The translations under genes were made by a program, and so were the position numbers. This document shows, piece after piece, positions 54,801 through 64,000 of a stretch of 64,000 bases of DNA (position 1 is its first letter; each line of letters begins with the position of its first letter). The DNA is from Hyposmocoma kahamanoa. Its lineage: Eukaryota > Arthropoda > Insecta > Lepidoptera > Cosmopterigidae. The notes beneath the pieces are model-generated. The model was not told the origin of the DNA and searched no databases. It saw only the letters and a program-made list of their open reading frames with translations. Where the stretch lies: the NCBI RefSeq assembly GCF_003589595.1, contig NW_020653750.1, forward strand, positions 9,735,804 through 9,799,803, written 5' to 3'.

Positions 54801-56325
54801 GTTAAGCCTACTTACGCAGGAGTACCTAGGGCCAACTCCTACCGAGAGTAATTTTTACTCCGTCGTTTCTTCATCGTTTCCTGCTTCAACGACGAAGAAA
54901 AACACCCTGGTGAAACCTGCAAACCTCAGAGCTCATAAAACTCTGCAAAGATAAGAGAAGACGTCAACTGTCATTGACCCACTCAAGAACACTTTGAGGA
55001 GCCACGTGCCCTACAATGGAACTTATATAGGAAAGGCGGTAAAATTAGTAAAGTGTATCCTAATGGTCTTAAAAATCCTGAGATGACTCTGCTTAATGTT
55101 TATGTTCATTTATTTTTCCATCTTAGAAAGTAGCTTTTGACCATCAAAAACACGTCAAGTTCAACACTTACAATCTAAATTCAGCTACTCGTATATGCCG
55201 CTAACGATAAAGACTTTCCAATGTTCAAAATATAAAACTTGACGTGATCTTGACTGTGCAAACAGCTTATATCGCAATATTTTATTAACTATAAATATAT
55301 AGTAAATAAATAGAAATTCAATAAATAAGAAAAAGCATTGACAATGCAGTAAGATGTTAAAAGACTACAAAGTTGAGAATAAAAACACTTTTCTTATTGT
55401 GGCCAAGCACGTCGACGTTCATATAATAAAAAACAAAAATGGATTACAGTTTCCATAAACTGGGCTTTATAAACCATAAAATTGAACAATTTATAAAAAT
55501 CTCTTTGGCAGCAAACTCGGCAAAATAATACGAATAGTTCACAATGGCTTTGCAACCTCAAATGGCGGAACAAGACGGATGATCTCGCGTTTTTTCCGAC
55601 CAGTGCCATCTTTAGTATATAGAAAGCAAATTCAAGGCCCCAGATATAAAGAGACGCCAAAATCCACAATCACTTATCAACTTCTTTTTCCTGTCCATAA
55701 TTATACATTCACAAGAACAAGTAGGCAAATAAAAACGACTTCAAATTCATATTTTAAAGCTAATTATGGACAAAATCTACTCCGTTATTCAAGTTGTCTA
55801 ACAATACCCTACTATATATATAGCGGTGTTTAAATTGTTAATGGGTTAACAGAGTTACGGCTTTTAACAAGAGGTCTTAATACAGCCGCACCCACGACTT
55901 AAGACGGCCCTGTTTCTTACATCTCTCGTTTTATTACATTTGCGTCCCTGTGAGCCCAATGTTATTTTTCTCTATCAGTAATATCTGATATAAACATTAT
56001 TTCTAGCTTATTTATTCTTCCTATGCAGTTCTTAGAATGAGTTATAGAGTATTATTATAGTAAATATTTTATGTTCTGTCATATGTAATGTAAAAAAAAA
56101 TTATGAATGACATGATTTTTTTTGTAAATCAGGTGTACTCAGACGTCTTTTCCTTCGGGCCACATAATAATGTTTGCTATGTTACACGGGCCGCATTTGG
56201 GAGATCACTTTTGTACGTTAGTGAGGACCTAAAAACATGCGTTTATTTAAAAAAAATATTGTGATATTTGATATTAAGACAAAGTGTTTACTACTTTGCA
56301 TGAATCGGGTTTATAATTGCTGTTT
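54801..56325. other. Nothing recognised
   Basis: Short ORFs only; AT-rich apart from the first 200 bp. Confidence 0.5.
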
Positions 56326-56600
56326 TAAAAAGTTCATCCAGGGTAGTCTGCACCTCACCTATTTCTGCCGCCAAGCAGTCATGTCAGCATTAATGTATTC
56401 TGGTTTTAAAGGGTAAGGGTGCTGGTGAAATTACACATTGGACTTGTCAACTTATGTCTCACGGTGATGGGCGCAGTGGCAGTGCCCCTCAGATTTTAGC
56501 GATTTAAAGCTCTGAGTAGCATTGTAACTGTTATAGATGGACGTGTAGCTTACCATCAGGCGCACGACTTGCTCATCCCGTCACTTAATACTATAAAAAA
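56326..56600 (+). repeat. SINE-A copy
   Basis: Plus-strand copy lacking the first ~20 bp, ending CATCCCGTCACTTAATACTA and A-run. Confidence 0.9.
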
Positions 56601-57240
56601 AATGCTCAATACGTCATCAAGGTGAGAATCAATAAGCCAATTTCTGTGTACGTTTTTTGCATAGATATAGAAAAAAAGGGTTTTTGCATATTTCATTTTG
56701 GAATACAATGATTTACAAAGATACGTTGATGGGAACAACATGAGTAGCAGATGGGCACATTGTTTTACAGTCATGTATTTCCCAGGCGTGCTAATTCAAT
56801 TTTTTTCTAATTCAAATTCCAAAATTCGGTGTGCTCCTTTCCCTCTCTCTTTTCTTTAAAAATAACTTTCATATTCGTATCGTTCTTAAACTCGATAAAT
56901 TTTTGTTTTGCAGCTAATAGTGCTATAATTTTTCTATGTGCTTTTTATATTTTTTCTGAATTAATGTTCTTGCGCAACTTGCTTCAATTTGAAAAACTTC
57001 CATTTGAAGAGGTCTTAATTGTTATACTGTTTCAATAAACATTGTGCTCTCTATGGAAAAATTAAGGTATGCATAATGTCTCTGTATTATCATATAAATT
57101 TGCACTTTACAATTTTCTGCAGTTAACTCTGTGTTCCGTCGATATGTCTACGTGTTCATTAAAATCAACTAAACGATAAATATTAAATAAAACTGTTTTA
57201 CTCATATACTTACCTGACAAAAGATTCTATATTTATTAAA
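56601..57240. other. Nothing recognised
   Basis: AT-rich; short ORFs without motifs. Confidence 0.5.
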
Positions 57241-57460
57241 AACTAGCTAGTGTCTGTGACTTCGTCTGCGTAGACTAATACTTCAAATAGAGTAATAAGT
57301 ACTTTGAGATATAAGTTTAAAGAGATTAATGTCCCAGTATATTTATGAAAATGCCATTTATGTCAGTGAACAAATATTTTTTTTTGATGAAAAATTGTGA
57401 CAAATATAACATTTATAAAAATAAACTAGCTGTTCTTGACAGACGACGAAGTCTCAAATA
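57241..57460 (-). repeat. Dispersed repeat, probably repeat G relic
   Basis: AACTAGCTAGTGTCTGTGAC followed by TTCGTCTGCGTAGAC at the left, with AACTAGCTGTTCTTGACAGA again at 57425, look like decayed reversed ends of repeat G. Internal matches are weak. Confidence 0.4.
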
Positions 57461-57494
57461 TGTATTTTAAGGTGCAATGTATAACGCTTCTATT

Positions 57495-57830
57495 ATAAGA
57501 TACCGATTGATATTCAAAATTTGCTATTTACGAGATTAAAACTATAGTGAAAGAAAAAATATACAGCTTCTGCCTACTTGGATGACAAAAATTCGTGGTA
57601 GTGACCCGTTTATCTTGTGCTACCTGCACTCGATCGAAGATGTTTAAATTAAATACTGTAATGATAAATGTATTCAAATGTAAATTTATAAAGAGCAAAC
57701 CCTAGAGTTTCTGGCTCATTCTTCTCAGGAGAATCTGCCTTACGAATTTACAAATGAGCAGCAGAGTTTAAACAGTATGACGATTTACAGCGCACCTATG
57801 AAATAAAGATTATTTAACTTTGACTTTGCC
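57495..57830 (+). repeat. LINE L2W 3' UTR piece
   Basis: Plus strand: ATTGATATTCAAAATTTGCT, GTAGTGACCCGTTTATC, GAGTTTCTGGCTCATTCTTC, AATCTGCCTTACGAATTTAC, ATGAAATAAAGATTATTTAA and a CTTTGACTTTGCC tail. Confidence 0.78.
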
Positions 57831-57916
57831 TATATACAACATCGTTACAAAAATTCTCTTCCATTCCGTTCCGCCGCAATATAAATTGAGCCTTCAGAGT
57901 TATTTTCGCATTTACT

Positions 57917-57935
57917 TATAATATTAGTTTGGATT
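57917..57935 (-). repeat. Repeat G 5' end, reversed
   Basis: TTATAATATTAGTTTGGA is the exact complement of 52675-52692-type sequence at the start of repeat G. Confidence 0.5.
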
Positions 57936-58422
57936 TTTTGCATATATCATACATTACATGTTTAGGGTTGACAAAATCAAAATATCATTGTTATATCAAC
58001 CATTTTTATTATTCTACAATGTTTCATAGAAGACATCTGCAATTGTTCGAAAATACGCTCGACATATTTAGTCTCCATATAAAATAAGCTGCTAAGCAAT
58101 TTCCTTGGGGTGACAAAATTAAATCCAAAAAGGTGATATAAAGGGAGGACTCCCGCAGGTGTCGCTACGACAACTCTGACCACAATAAGGGTCCACCCTT
58201 CCGCCTAATTACCGACATTACGCATTAACAACCGCTTTTTTTTCATCCCATTAAATTGAATTTAGATACATTTAGTCATTTTATCTTTTGCCTTTTTTTA
58301 AATAATATTAAAATAAGTGACACCAAAAATAACTTAACTCTTTTTAATGATCCGTACCTGCTTCATGCTTTAATTCGAGTTAGTATGATTCCATTTCATC
58401 ATCATTATCATCAGCCCATTTA
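57936..58422. other. Nothing recognised
   Basis: AT-rich; a short (ATC)n-like run at about 58399-58412 borders the next SINE. Confidence 0.5.
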
Positions 58423-58622
58423 ACTAACTGCGTGGCCGAAAGGTTACCATGCTGAACTGCCACGCAGAGGTCCCAGGTTCAAATCCCGGGCCGGAAGAAA
58501 TAGTTGTATGGCCTACATTTAATTCTCTCGTGTGTTTGGGTGTAATATGTGGTTGTCTGCCCATGGCACCCGCGGTTCAGGGTCTTCCTAGTGCAGGGCT
58601 ATGAGTGTGTATGTTTGTTATT
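58423..58622 (+). repeat. SINE-B copy
   Basis: Box A GTGGCCGAAAGG and box B GGTTCAAATCC, each one or two changes from perfect. The body is complete to GGGCTATGAGTGTG. Confidence 0.92.
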
Positions 58623-58754
58623 TAGGTATACGTCTCAGGCGAGAGTTTAGGCGTTACACGTTTTCCAAGGGTTGTGAACCTTCTTCGGCGTGTAGTTCCT
58701 TCACCGAAAAGCTCATAGTAAATTTTAAAATAAATTTCACACATAAATTTCGAA

Positions 58755-58830
58755 AAGTCAGAGCCTCAATTCGAACACACTACTACACTACAGAGACGGT
58801 AGGTGAAACCATTAGGCTACCACTGCTTTT
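58755..58830 (-). repeat. tRNA-like fragment
   Basis: Minus strand: GCAGTGGTAGCCTAATGGTT (box A-like TAGCCTAATGG) and GTGTTCGAATTGAGG (weak box B). Probably the head of another SINE; a single occurrence. Confidence 0.45.
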
Positions 58831-60402
58831 GTTATTCCAATTGCAAGTAAAAAAAATACTTTACTTTCTAACATAATTGGAAGTAATGTATTCCCAGTAG
58901 ATTTGTGGTTTTCGAAATGCGATTAACCACAAAAACTAGCAATGAATATCAAGGTTTGGGCAGAAAAGGCCTGAAGGCATGTAATGATTCATTCCGCGAG
59001 TCATCTTAAATTCCTGGAGACCTCAAGCTTTTGTTTCAAAATAATCGGGAAAAAAAACGAGATCCTAACCGTGATCTAGTAGGATTTGCTGTAATATCTT
59101 TCTTATTTCTACTTTTCCCAAAAAAACAGACCCTCGTCAAGACGGATTTGTTAACTGAAAAAAGATGTACAATTTGGCTTTTTATGTTTTGTTGCGTCAC
59201 CTGATCAAGATAGGGAGAAATCGCCTGTGTTGGGTATTTGCCCGGATAAAATCGGCAGATTGAACAACCCTCTACTATCTTATAATATCACCGCGTTTTT
59301 ATCATATCTTTCGCTTACTTACGACCGACGTAATGCTGCTTGTTACGGTAATGTTGCTAAACATAGCTTCATTTTTTCCGATATCGTTTTCGTATAAAGC
59401 TCAACTCTTGGGAGAATGATATTCAAAAATGTATAAAACCATTATTTAAAAATATGCACGGTTCGTTTTTTTTTATGGAGGGTCTTGTCTACCAGATGGC
59501 GTGACGTGCTGTGAAAGAACGTTTAAATTTATATAATAATGGTTTATCTTATTACAGTGGCAGTGTTATTTGATATTACGATTATCTTTGAATATGTTTG
59601 ACTTCGTGCTACATTTTTCTCTTTTTCCTAACTCGCACTTTAAAGCGGCCATCATTCATAATTCCGTACGGATTATAAATGATAATAGACGTCATGAATA
59701 ATAACAAAATTTCCGATATAAATACTGAAACAATTTTATGTTTAAAAAAATATGTCCATGGCTTATTTAAAACTTTTGTTTCACCTTGGTGGCGCTGATG
59801 AGTTATCATTTTTCTTTATCCTTCTTGTTAACGTTTATCAGATCTCGGGGTCATTGAAAACATATAAAAAATAATTCTTAAATTAAATTTACAAAACATG
59901 TACTTAACTTGTCGAGCAAGACAAACATTTTCGCTGTACCTTTGCAAAGTCATAAAGATACCACCTCTAGAAAGACTTATCAAAACACAACCCAAATTAG
60001 AGGCTTTTTCGTTTACAAATCTCCCCTGACAAGGGTCGCCTTCCGGCAATACTAGAAATCTACAACCACATACCTATTATAGGTATACAGCGGTATAGAG
60101 CTGCCCGCACACGTAGATTGGGACCTCTTTTAAATTACGCGAAGAATGTCTTTGTCATCGTCAGTCAAGCACAGCCATCGCAAGCGCGAACCTATTTAAA
60201 AAAACAAGCTTTTCAAAATCTATTGTCAAGATAGCACGAGGATGAGCTAAATTGGATTCAAAAACAAGCTTGCTCTAGTATACCACAGCGTTAAATGGAT
60301 GTAAACACTTTCTAAACAGCACATCACAACACGCAGTGATTGCAATAAATACTATGTTCTAAGTTCTAGGTTTAATTCTCATCACAATTTCACGATTTTT
60401 GC
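58831..60402. other. Nothing recognised
   Basis: 1.6 kb without a gene or known repeat. Confidence 0.5.
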
Positions 60403-60694
60403 AGCGGCAGAGCGCCTTGTCAAAGACTTCGTCTAGGGAAATACTGCCACCATACATACATATTTCTCCCATCAAGCAGTAATGTGAGCATTACTGCGTT
60501 CCGATTTTGAACGGTGCTGGTGAAATTACAGGCACAACTTATCAACTTATGTCTTAAGGTGACGGGAGCAGTGGTAGTGCCTCTGATTTTTGCGATTTAA
60601 AGCTCTGAGTGGATCTACAACTGGCATGAACAGGCGTGTCGGTTACCACCAGACACCTGACTAGTTGGTCCCATCACTTAGTATTAAAAAAAAT
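60403..60694 (+). repeat. SINE-A copy
   Basis: Plus-strand copy from GCAGAGCGCCTTGTCAAAGA to GGTCCCATCACTTAGTATTA and A-run. Confidence 0.9.
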
Positions 60695-61879
60695 TATCTT
60701 TTCAAATAATCTACACTTCAGTTTATTGAAATGTCTGGTGAAGAAAACTATTATGATAAAACCTACATATCACATAACTCTTGGACGACCTCTTCGTCTC
60801 TTACACCTGCATTTCAGGGTTACCTCACAAAGTTCTTTTTTAGGCCAGCCTGAAAACTACGCTTCCACCAAATGGAACGTACGGCTATAAGGATAAACAC
60901 CATATTCCTTTTCTGACCTTTTCTGTGAATGATAAAAATACATAAAAACAAACAAATTTAGCATAGATAGGGTACATATAAAACTCACTTTCTTCCGATT
61001 ATATTTATTTATTCAGTTAACAAGGTGACTTTGTTAAAAACAAAAAATATACAACGCCAACGTTTTATTACATATAACGAGTAAGTATACATACGAAGTT
61101 CACGTGAAACAATGAGAAGGTACAATTCGTAATTCTTTTATATTAAATTAGAGTTATTTTGATCTTGCCCCACTTGCAACACTAATTCAGCCAGAACTTA
61201 TAAAACAGTTTCAAAAACCTTTCCGACACATTAAGATGAAAACTTTAAGGCAAATCTCTGTACCTTTTGACCCACGTAGTATTAGATAAAGTACCCTACA
61301 ATGTTTCACCAGTTATCCTTCCACTTATATTTGTACCCTCTATAAGTCTGTCCCTTTTGGGGCACATAGCATAATCATACACATATCGTACAATGTCTGT
61401 AAAACTTTTGTTGCCAAGTGTAACTTACGTAGTGCGATTTCAGAATGTTCCTTATTCATGTATATGGATGTTCCCTATGTACCTTTCCTGTGATACACTG
61501 CCATTATATGGACTCTATGGTTGTTTTGTATACTTGGATAAAATAAATTTAGTATATTATAATTATCATAAAGTTATCATCAATCATATCATCTTGGTTA
61601 AATCATCTTAATTATTATGCAGTGTACTTATGATGATATTCTTTGGTTGCACCCATTTTGCATATCCTAAATTTCTATTCTAAGGTTGCCTGGAACAAAT
61701 TGCTACATAGCAATAAAGCCGCCTGTCACACATTATCTTACTATCTTTATACCTAAGTTGCTCTATTGTATTTTAACTGTAATTATATGTACAATAAAGA
61801 ATATTTCATTCATTGACTGACACATGACATATTGATGAACTAAATATAATCTTAAAACTACTCGTCAAACTTTCACAGT
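60695..61879. other. Nothing recognised
   Basis: AT-rich; a 72-codon ORF at 61393-61611 has no motif. Confidence 0.5.
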
Positions 61880-62745
61880 ATAATGTCATATGGCATTTTA
61901 TTGCGGGGCGCAGCCTCTAAGTCGAAACAATTTTTTTTTGCAGAAACTAGCGGTTAGAGTGATCTATAAATTAAGGGAGATTTTTAAAGGAATGAGCATA
62001 TTGACCACTGCATTACAGTTTCATTACAATTGTATACTTTTTGTGCGTCTCAATAATGAATTGAATAATAAATGGAGTGACGTACATAATTTTAATACTA
62101 GACATAAATAGAAGCTTGCGATACTGAAGTTAAGACTTCAGAGGGTTCTCGGTTCTTTTGTGGGGCAAGGTATTCAGTATTATAATAAGATTTCATCAAA
62201 AGCTGTTTAACACCTATCTCATGATAAGTTCAATAATCATGTAAAGGTTACTTTAGTACGTGAAGGTTACTGCTGGCACAAATGATCAACATTTTAAAAG
62301 AAAATTTGAAATAACTTTTTTGTTTTTAAGCATAATTATCAATAGTTATTAGTTTATTTGAGTGAATTAATCCCCAAGAAAGATTATGCTATTATTATAG
62401 TATGTTTCATAAAAAACCTATTGTAATAATTATTACTAAAAAATATACTAGAATTTCCCTAAATCTCTAGTAATTAACACCAAAAATGCACTAATTAATT
62501 AATTAGTAATCGACATTCACCAATAAAAAACGTGTAAAAATAATAGAAAATTTCTTAAAAATCTTATTAGAAATTAATTTAAAAAGATATCTAACACGGG
62601 TCTTTGTCGGTCACTGCGCCACCACCTTACATAAACGATAAGGCAGTCTGCCTTTAAAAATCTGATAAATGTGACGATTTCAAGTGTAATTTGTAATTTG
62701 TAATTTGCTTACCTATGAAATAAAGATTATTTTCATTTGATTCAT
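61880..62745 (+). pseudogene. LINE L2W-like: RT C-terminal tail and 3' end
   Basis: Plus strand from about 61885: SYGILLRGAASKSKQ, a frameshift, LQKLAVRVIYKLREIFKGMS, ILTTALQFHYNCILFVRLNN, SDVHNFNTRHK, a stop, KLAILKLRLQRVLGSFVGQG and IQYYNKISSK, another stop, then FNNHVKVTLVREGYCWHK to about 62283. The layout equals 7250-7755 and continues further 3'. The block at 62640-62745 (AAGGCAGTCTGCC, GATTTCAAGTGTAA, ATGAAATAAAGATTATTTTC) is the family's 3' terminus. The stretch 62291-62639 is unrecognised AT-rich sequence, possibly 3' UTR. Confidence 0.75.
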
Positions 62746-62756
62746 CATTCATGTAT

Positions 62757-62960
62757 AGTTTTTAACCCACTTCCACGAAAAAAGGAGGAAGTTCTCAATT
62801 CGACTGTATGTTTTTCTTTTTTTTTTGTATGTATGTTACTCGATAACTCCGGCAAAAAAATATTGATGATTCTGTTTTTGTTGAAAAGAGGGTACCTCAG
62901 ATGGGGTGCCATTTCAATTTGAAGAAAATATTCCACCTCTAAGGGTTGTACACTTGGTAA
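62757..62960 (+). repeat. Dispersed element M copy, 3' half replaced
   Basis: TTTTTAACCCACTTCCACGA, AAAAAAGGAGGAAGTTCTCA, GATGATTCTGTTTTTGTTGA, AGAGGGTACCTCAGATGG, TATTCCACCTCTAAGGG follow the family order, then stop where the CCCATTTGTCGCCA motifs begin. Confidence 0.7.
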
Positions 62961-62968
62961 CACATGGG

Positions 62969-63085
62969 ATTTTTTTCCCATTTGTCGCCACTGGAAATCA
63001 CCACCGGCAACAACTGAGACTTTTTTATCCCGTTTGTCGCCACCGTTATCAGGTTTGTGATTTTTTTTCCCATTTGTCGCCAGTG
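62969..63085. repeat. Threefold T-tract plus TTTGTCGCCA motif
   Basis: TTTTTTTCCCATTTGTCGCCA (near 62970), TTTTTTATCCCGTTTGTCGCC (near 63022) and TTTTTTTTCCCATTTGTCGCC (near 63062) are three irregularly spaced direct copies, followed by CAGTGG/CACTGG phrases. Confidence 0.7.
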
Positions 63086-63120
63086 GGAACAAAGTCAGTG
63101 GTGACAACTGGAAATAAGCG

Positions 63121-64000
63121 TTTTTTACTTGTTGACCTCCTGCTGATAAATTATGAATGACAACTGTTTACGATAGCAAATATCATAAACGAACAAAAAC
63201 CAAATGAAATAAATTTATTTATTCCAGCTTCTAATTTGATGCTGTAAGAACGTATAAGTTCGTCAATGTCTTTCTTATACGTCTCGGTTATGCACGAAAT
63301 ATTTCGCAATCCAACAAAGACGACCGTAAAGTTCGTCCAGGGGGCGATAACAAAGTTGTAAGAGAGGCGCCGAGTCCGCGATAAACTCCGAATATCCATC
63401 ATACTTAATTACCTCACTCTTTTAACAGTTTAGAAGCTCGAGCAAAAATTAACAACGTCACAACTCTCTCTCTCAAGATGCTGACGAATCTCAAACTTCA
63501 ATCTCACAAGTTAACATTGTTTGCCGGTTGTTCATAATTTATAACCTAATGAATGTATCTTATATCTTGCTCCAGTACACATACAATGTTTTCTTGAAGA
63601 GAAAATGAATAAATGTTCCAAGAGGGAACTTAGAAAATTTATGTAAAATGTTAGTCGAGTTTTTAAAAGCACTCAATCATTAAAAACAAATTACCTAGTA
63701 TCCGACGACAATGTAATGCAAGTAATTTTATTTAGTTGTAAATTCAATCTACGGCGGTAAAGTGAAGAAAGCTTTCAAAGCGAAGTAGAGCTAGCTTTTA
63801 AAAACTTTGTAAAAAGAAATGAAGATGGGAATGGGAAACGGATGCCTTGAGGGCTCACCATCCCAAGGATAACGTTTCATGCACTCGAGGATTTTGTTTT
63901 TCTACAGCCATATAGCAGTATCATTTTATATTTAATTAATTATTTGACACATTCGCGCGACCATGATGGCGGCTTTTGCCGATTGATGCGCTGTGGCAGA
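63121..64000. other. No gene recognised
   Basis: An 83-codon minus ORF at 63151-63402 (MMDIRSLSRTRRLSYNF) has no recognisable domain. Nothing else to the end of the window. Confidence 0.4.

Noticed and set aside
63151..63402. 83-codon minus ORF near the right edge
   Set aside because: No recognisable domain; could be an exon, but nothing in the sequence decides it.

Overview
This window looks like AT-rich nuclear DNA from an insect, most likely a moth or butterfly (Lepidoptera). No host protein-coding gene could be recognised with confidence. The Lepidoptera call rests on the style of the repeats (tRNA-derived SINEs with intact box A and box B, fragments of several non-LTR retrotransposon lineages, Tc1/mariner elements, many short A-tailed elements). 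It is an inference, not a database match. Two runs of N (17367-17376 and 28390-28489) show that this is a draft assembly.

The window is a graveyard of mobile elements. The commonest is a ~290-bp A-tailed element, called SINE-A here, with 21 recognisable copies on both strands. SINE-B is tRNA-derived (8 copies). SINE-C is a second tRNA-like family whose tRNA-like part sits inside the unit and which occurs as head-to-tail dimers with a ~348-bp period at two places (32160-32660, 41495-42010). SINE-D, SINE-E and a further tRNA-like fragment occur once each.

Reverse-transcriptase remnants lie at 506-1614, 2755-3380, 7250-7755, 10190-10386, 13690-13836, 15052-15640, 19895-20350, 24707-24815, 27226-27785, 39222-40034, 40300-41165 and 61880-62745. 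All keep only C-terminal parts and all are broken by stops, frameshifts or deletions. Extra 3'-end pieces of one of these families lie at 12627-13250, 21765-21852, 34515-34866, 49911-50060 and 57495-57830.

Two DNA transposons have both ends. A Tc1-like element (21874-23365) has 29-bp perfect terminal inverted repeats and a TA duplication, but its transposase has lost the segment with the third catalytic residue. A mariner (37706-38630) has lost the second and third catalytic positions and has Tyr in place of the first Asp. Small inverted-repeat elements lie at 12233-12472, 45598-45860 and probably 5281-5505; a foldback-like region lies at 34970-35400.

The structures most worth a second look are a 71-bp tandem array in which every unit can form two mutually exclusive hairpins (54362-54800) and whose sequence matches the end of the 45598-45860 element; a ~380-bp inverted duplication built around SINE-A copies (47592-48447); the SINE-C tandem dimers; and a GC-rich LTR-like block with a TATA box, splice donor and internal ~103-bp repeats (49100-49815). 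I see no convincing sign of an organised multi-gene system; the novelty, if any, is in repeat structure. Long stretches are AT-rich with nothing recognisable, and they are listed as such.
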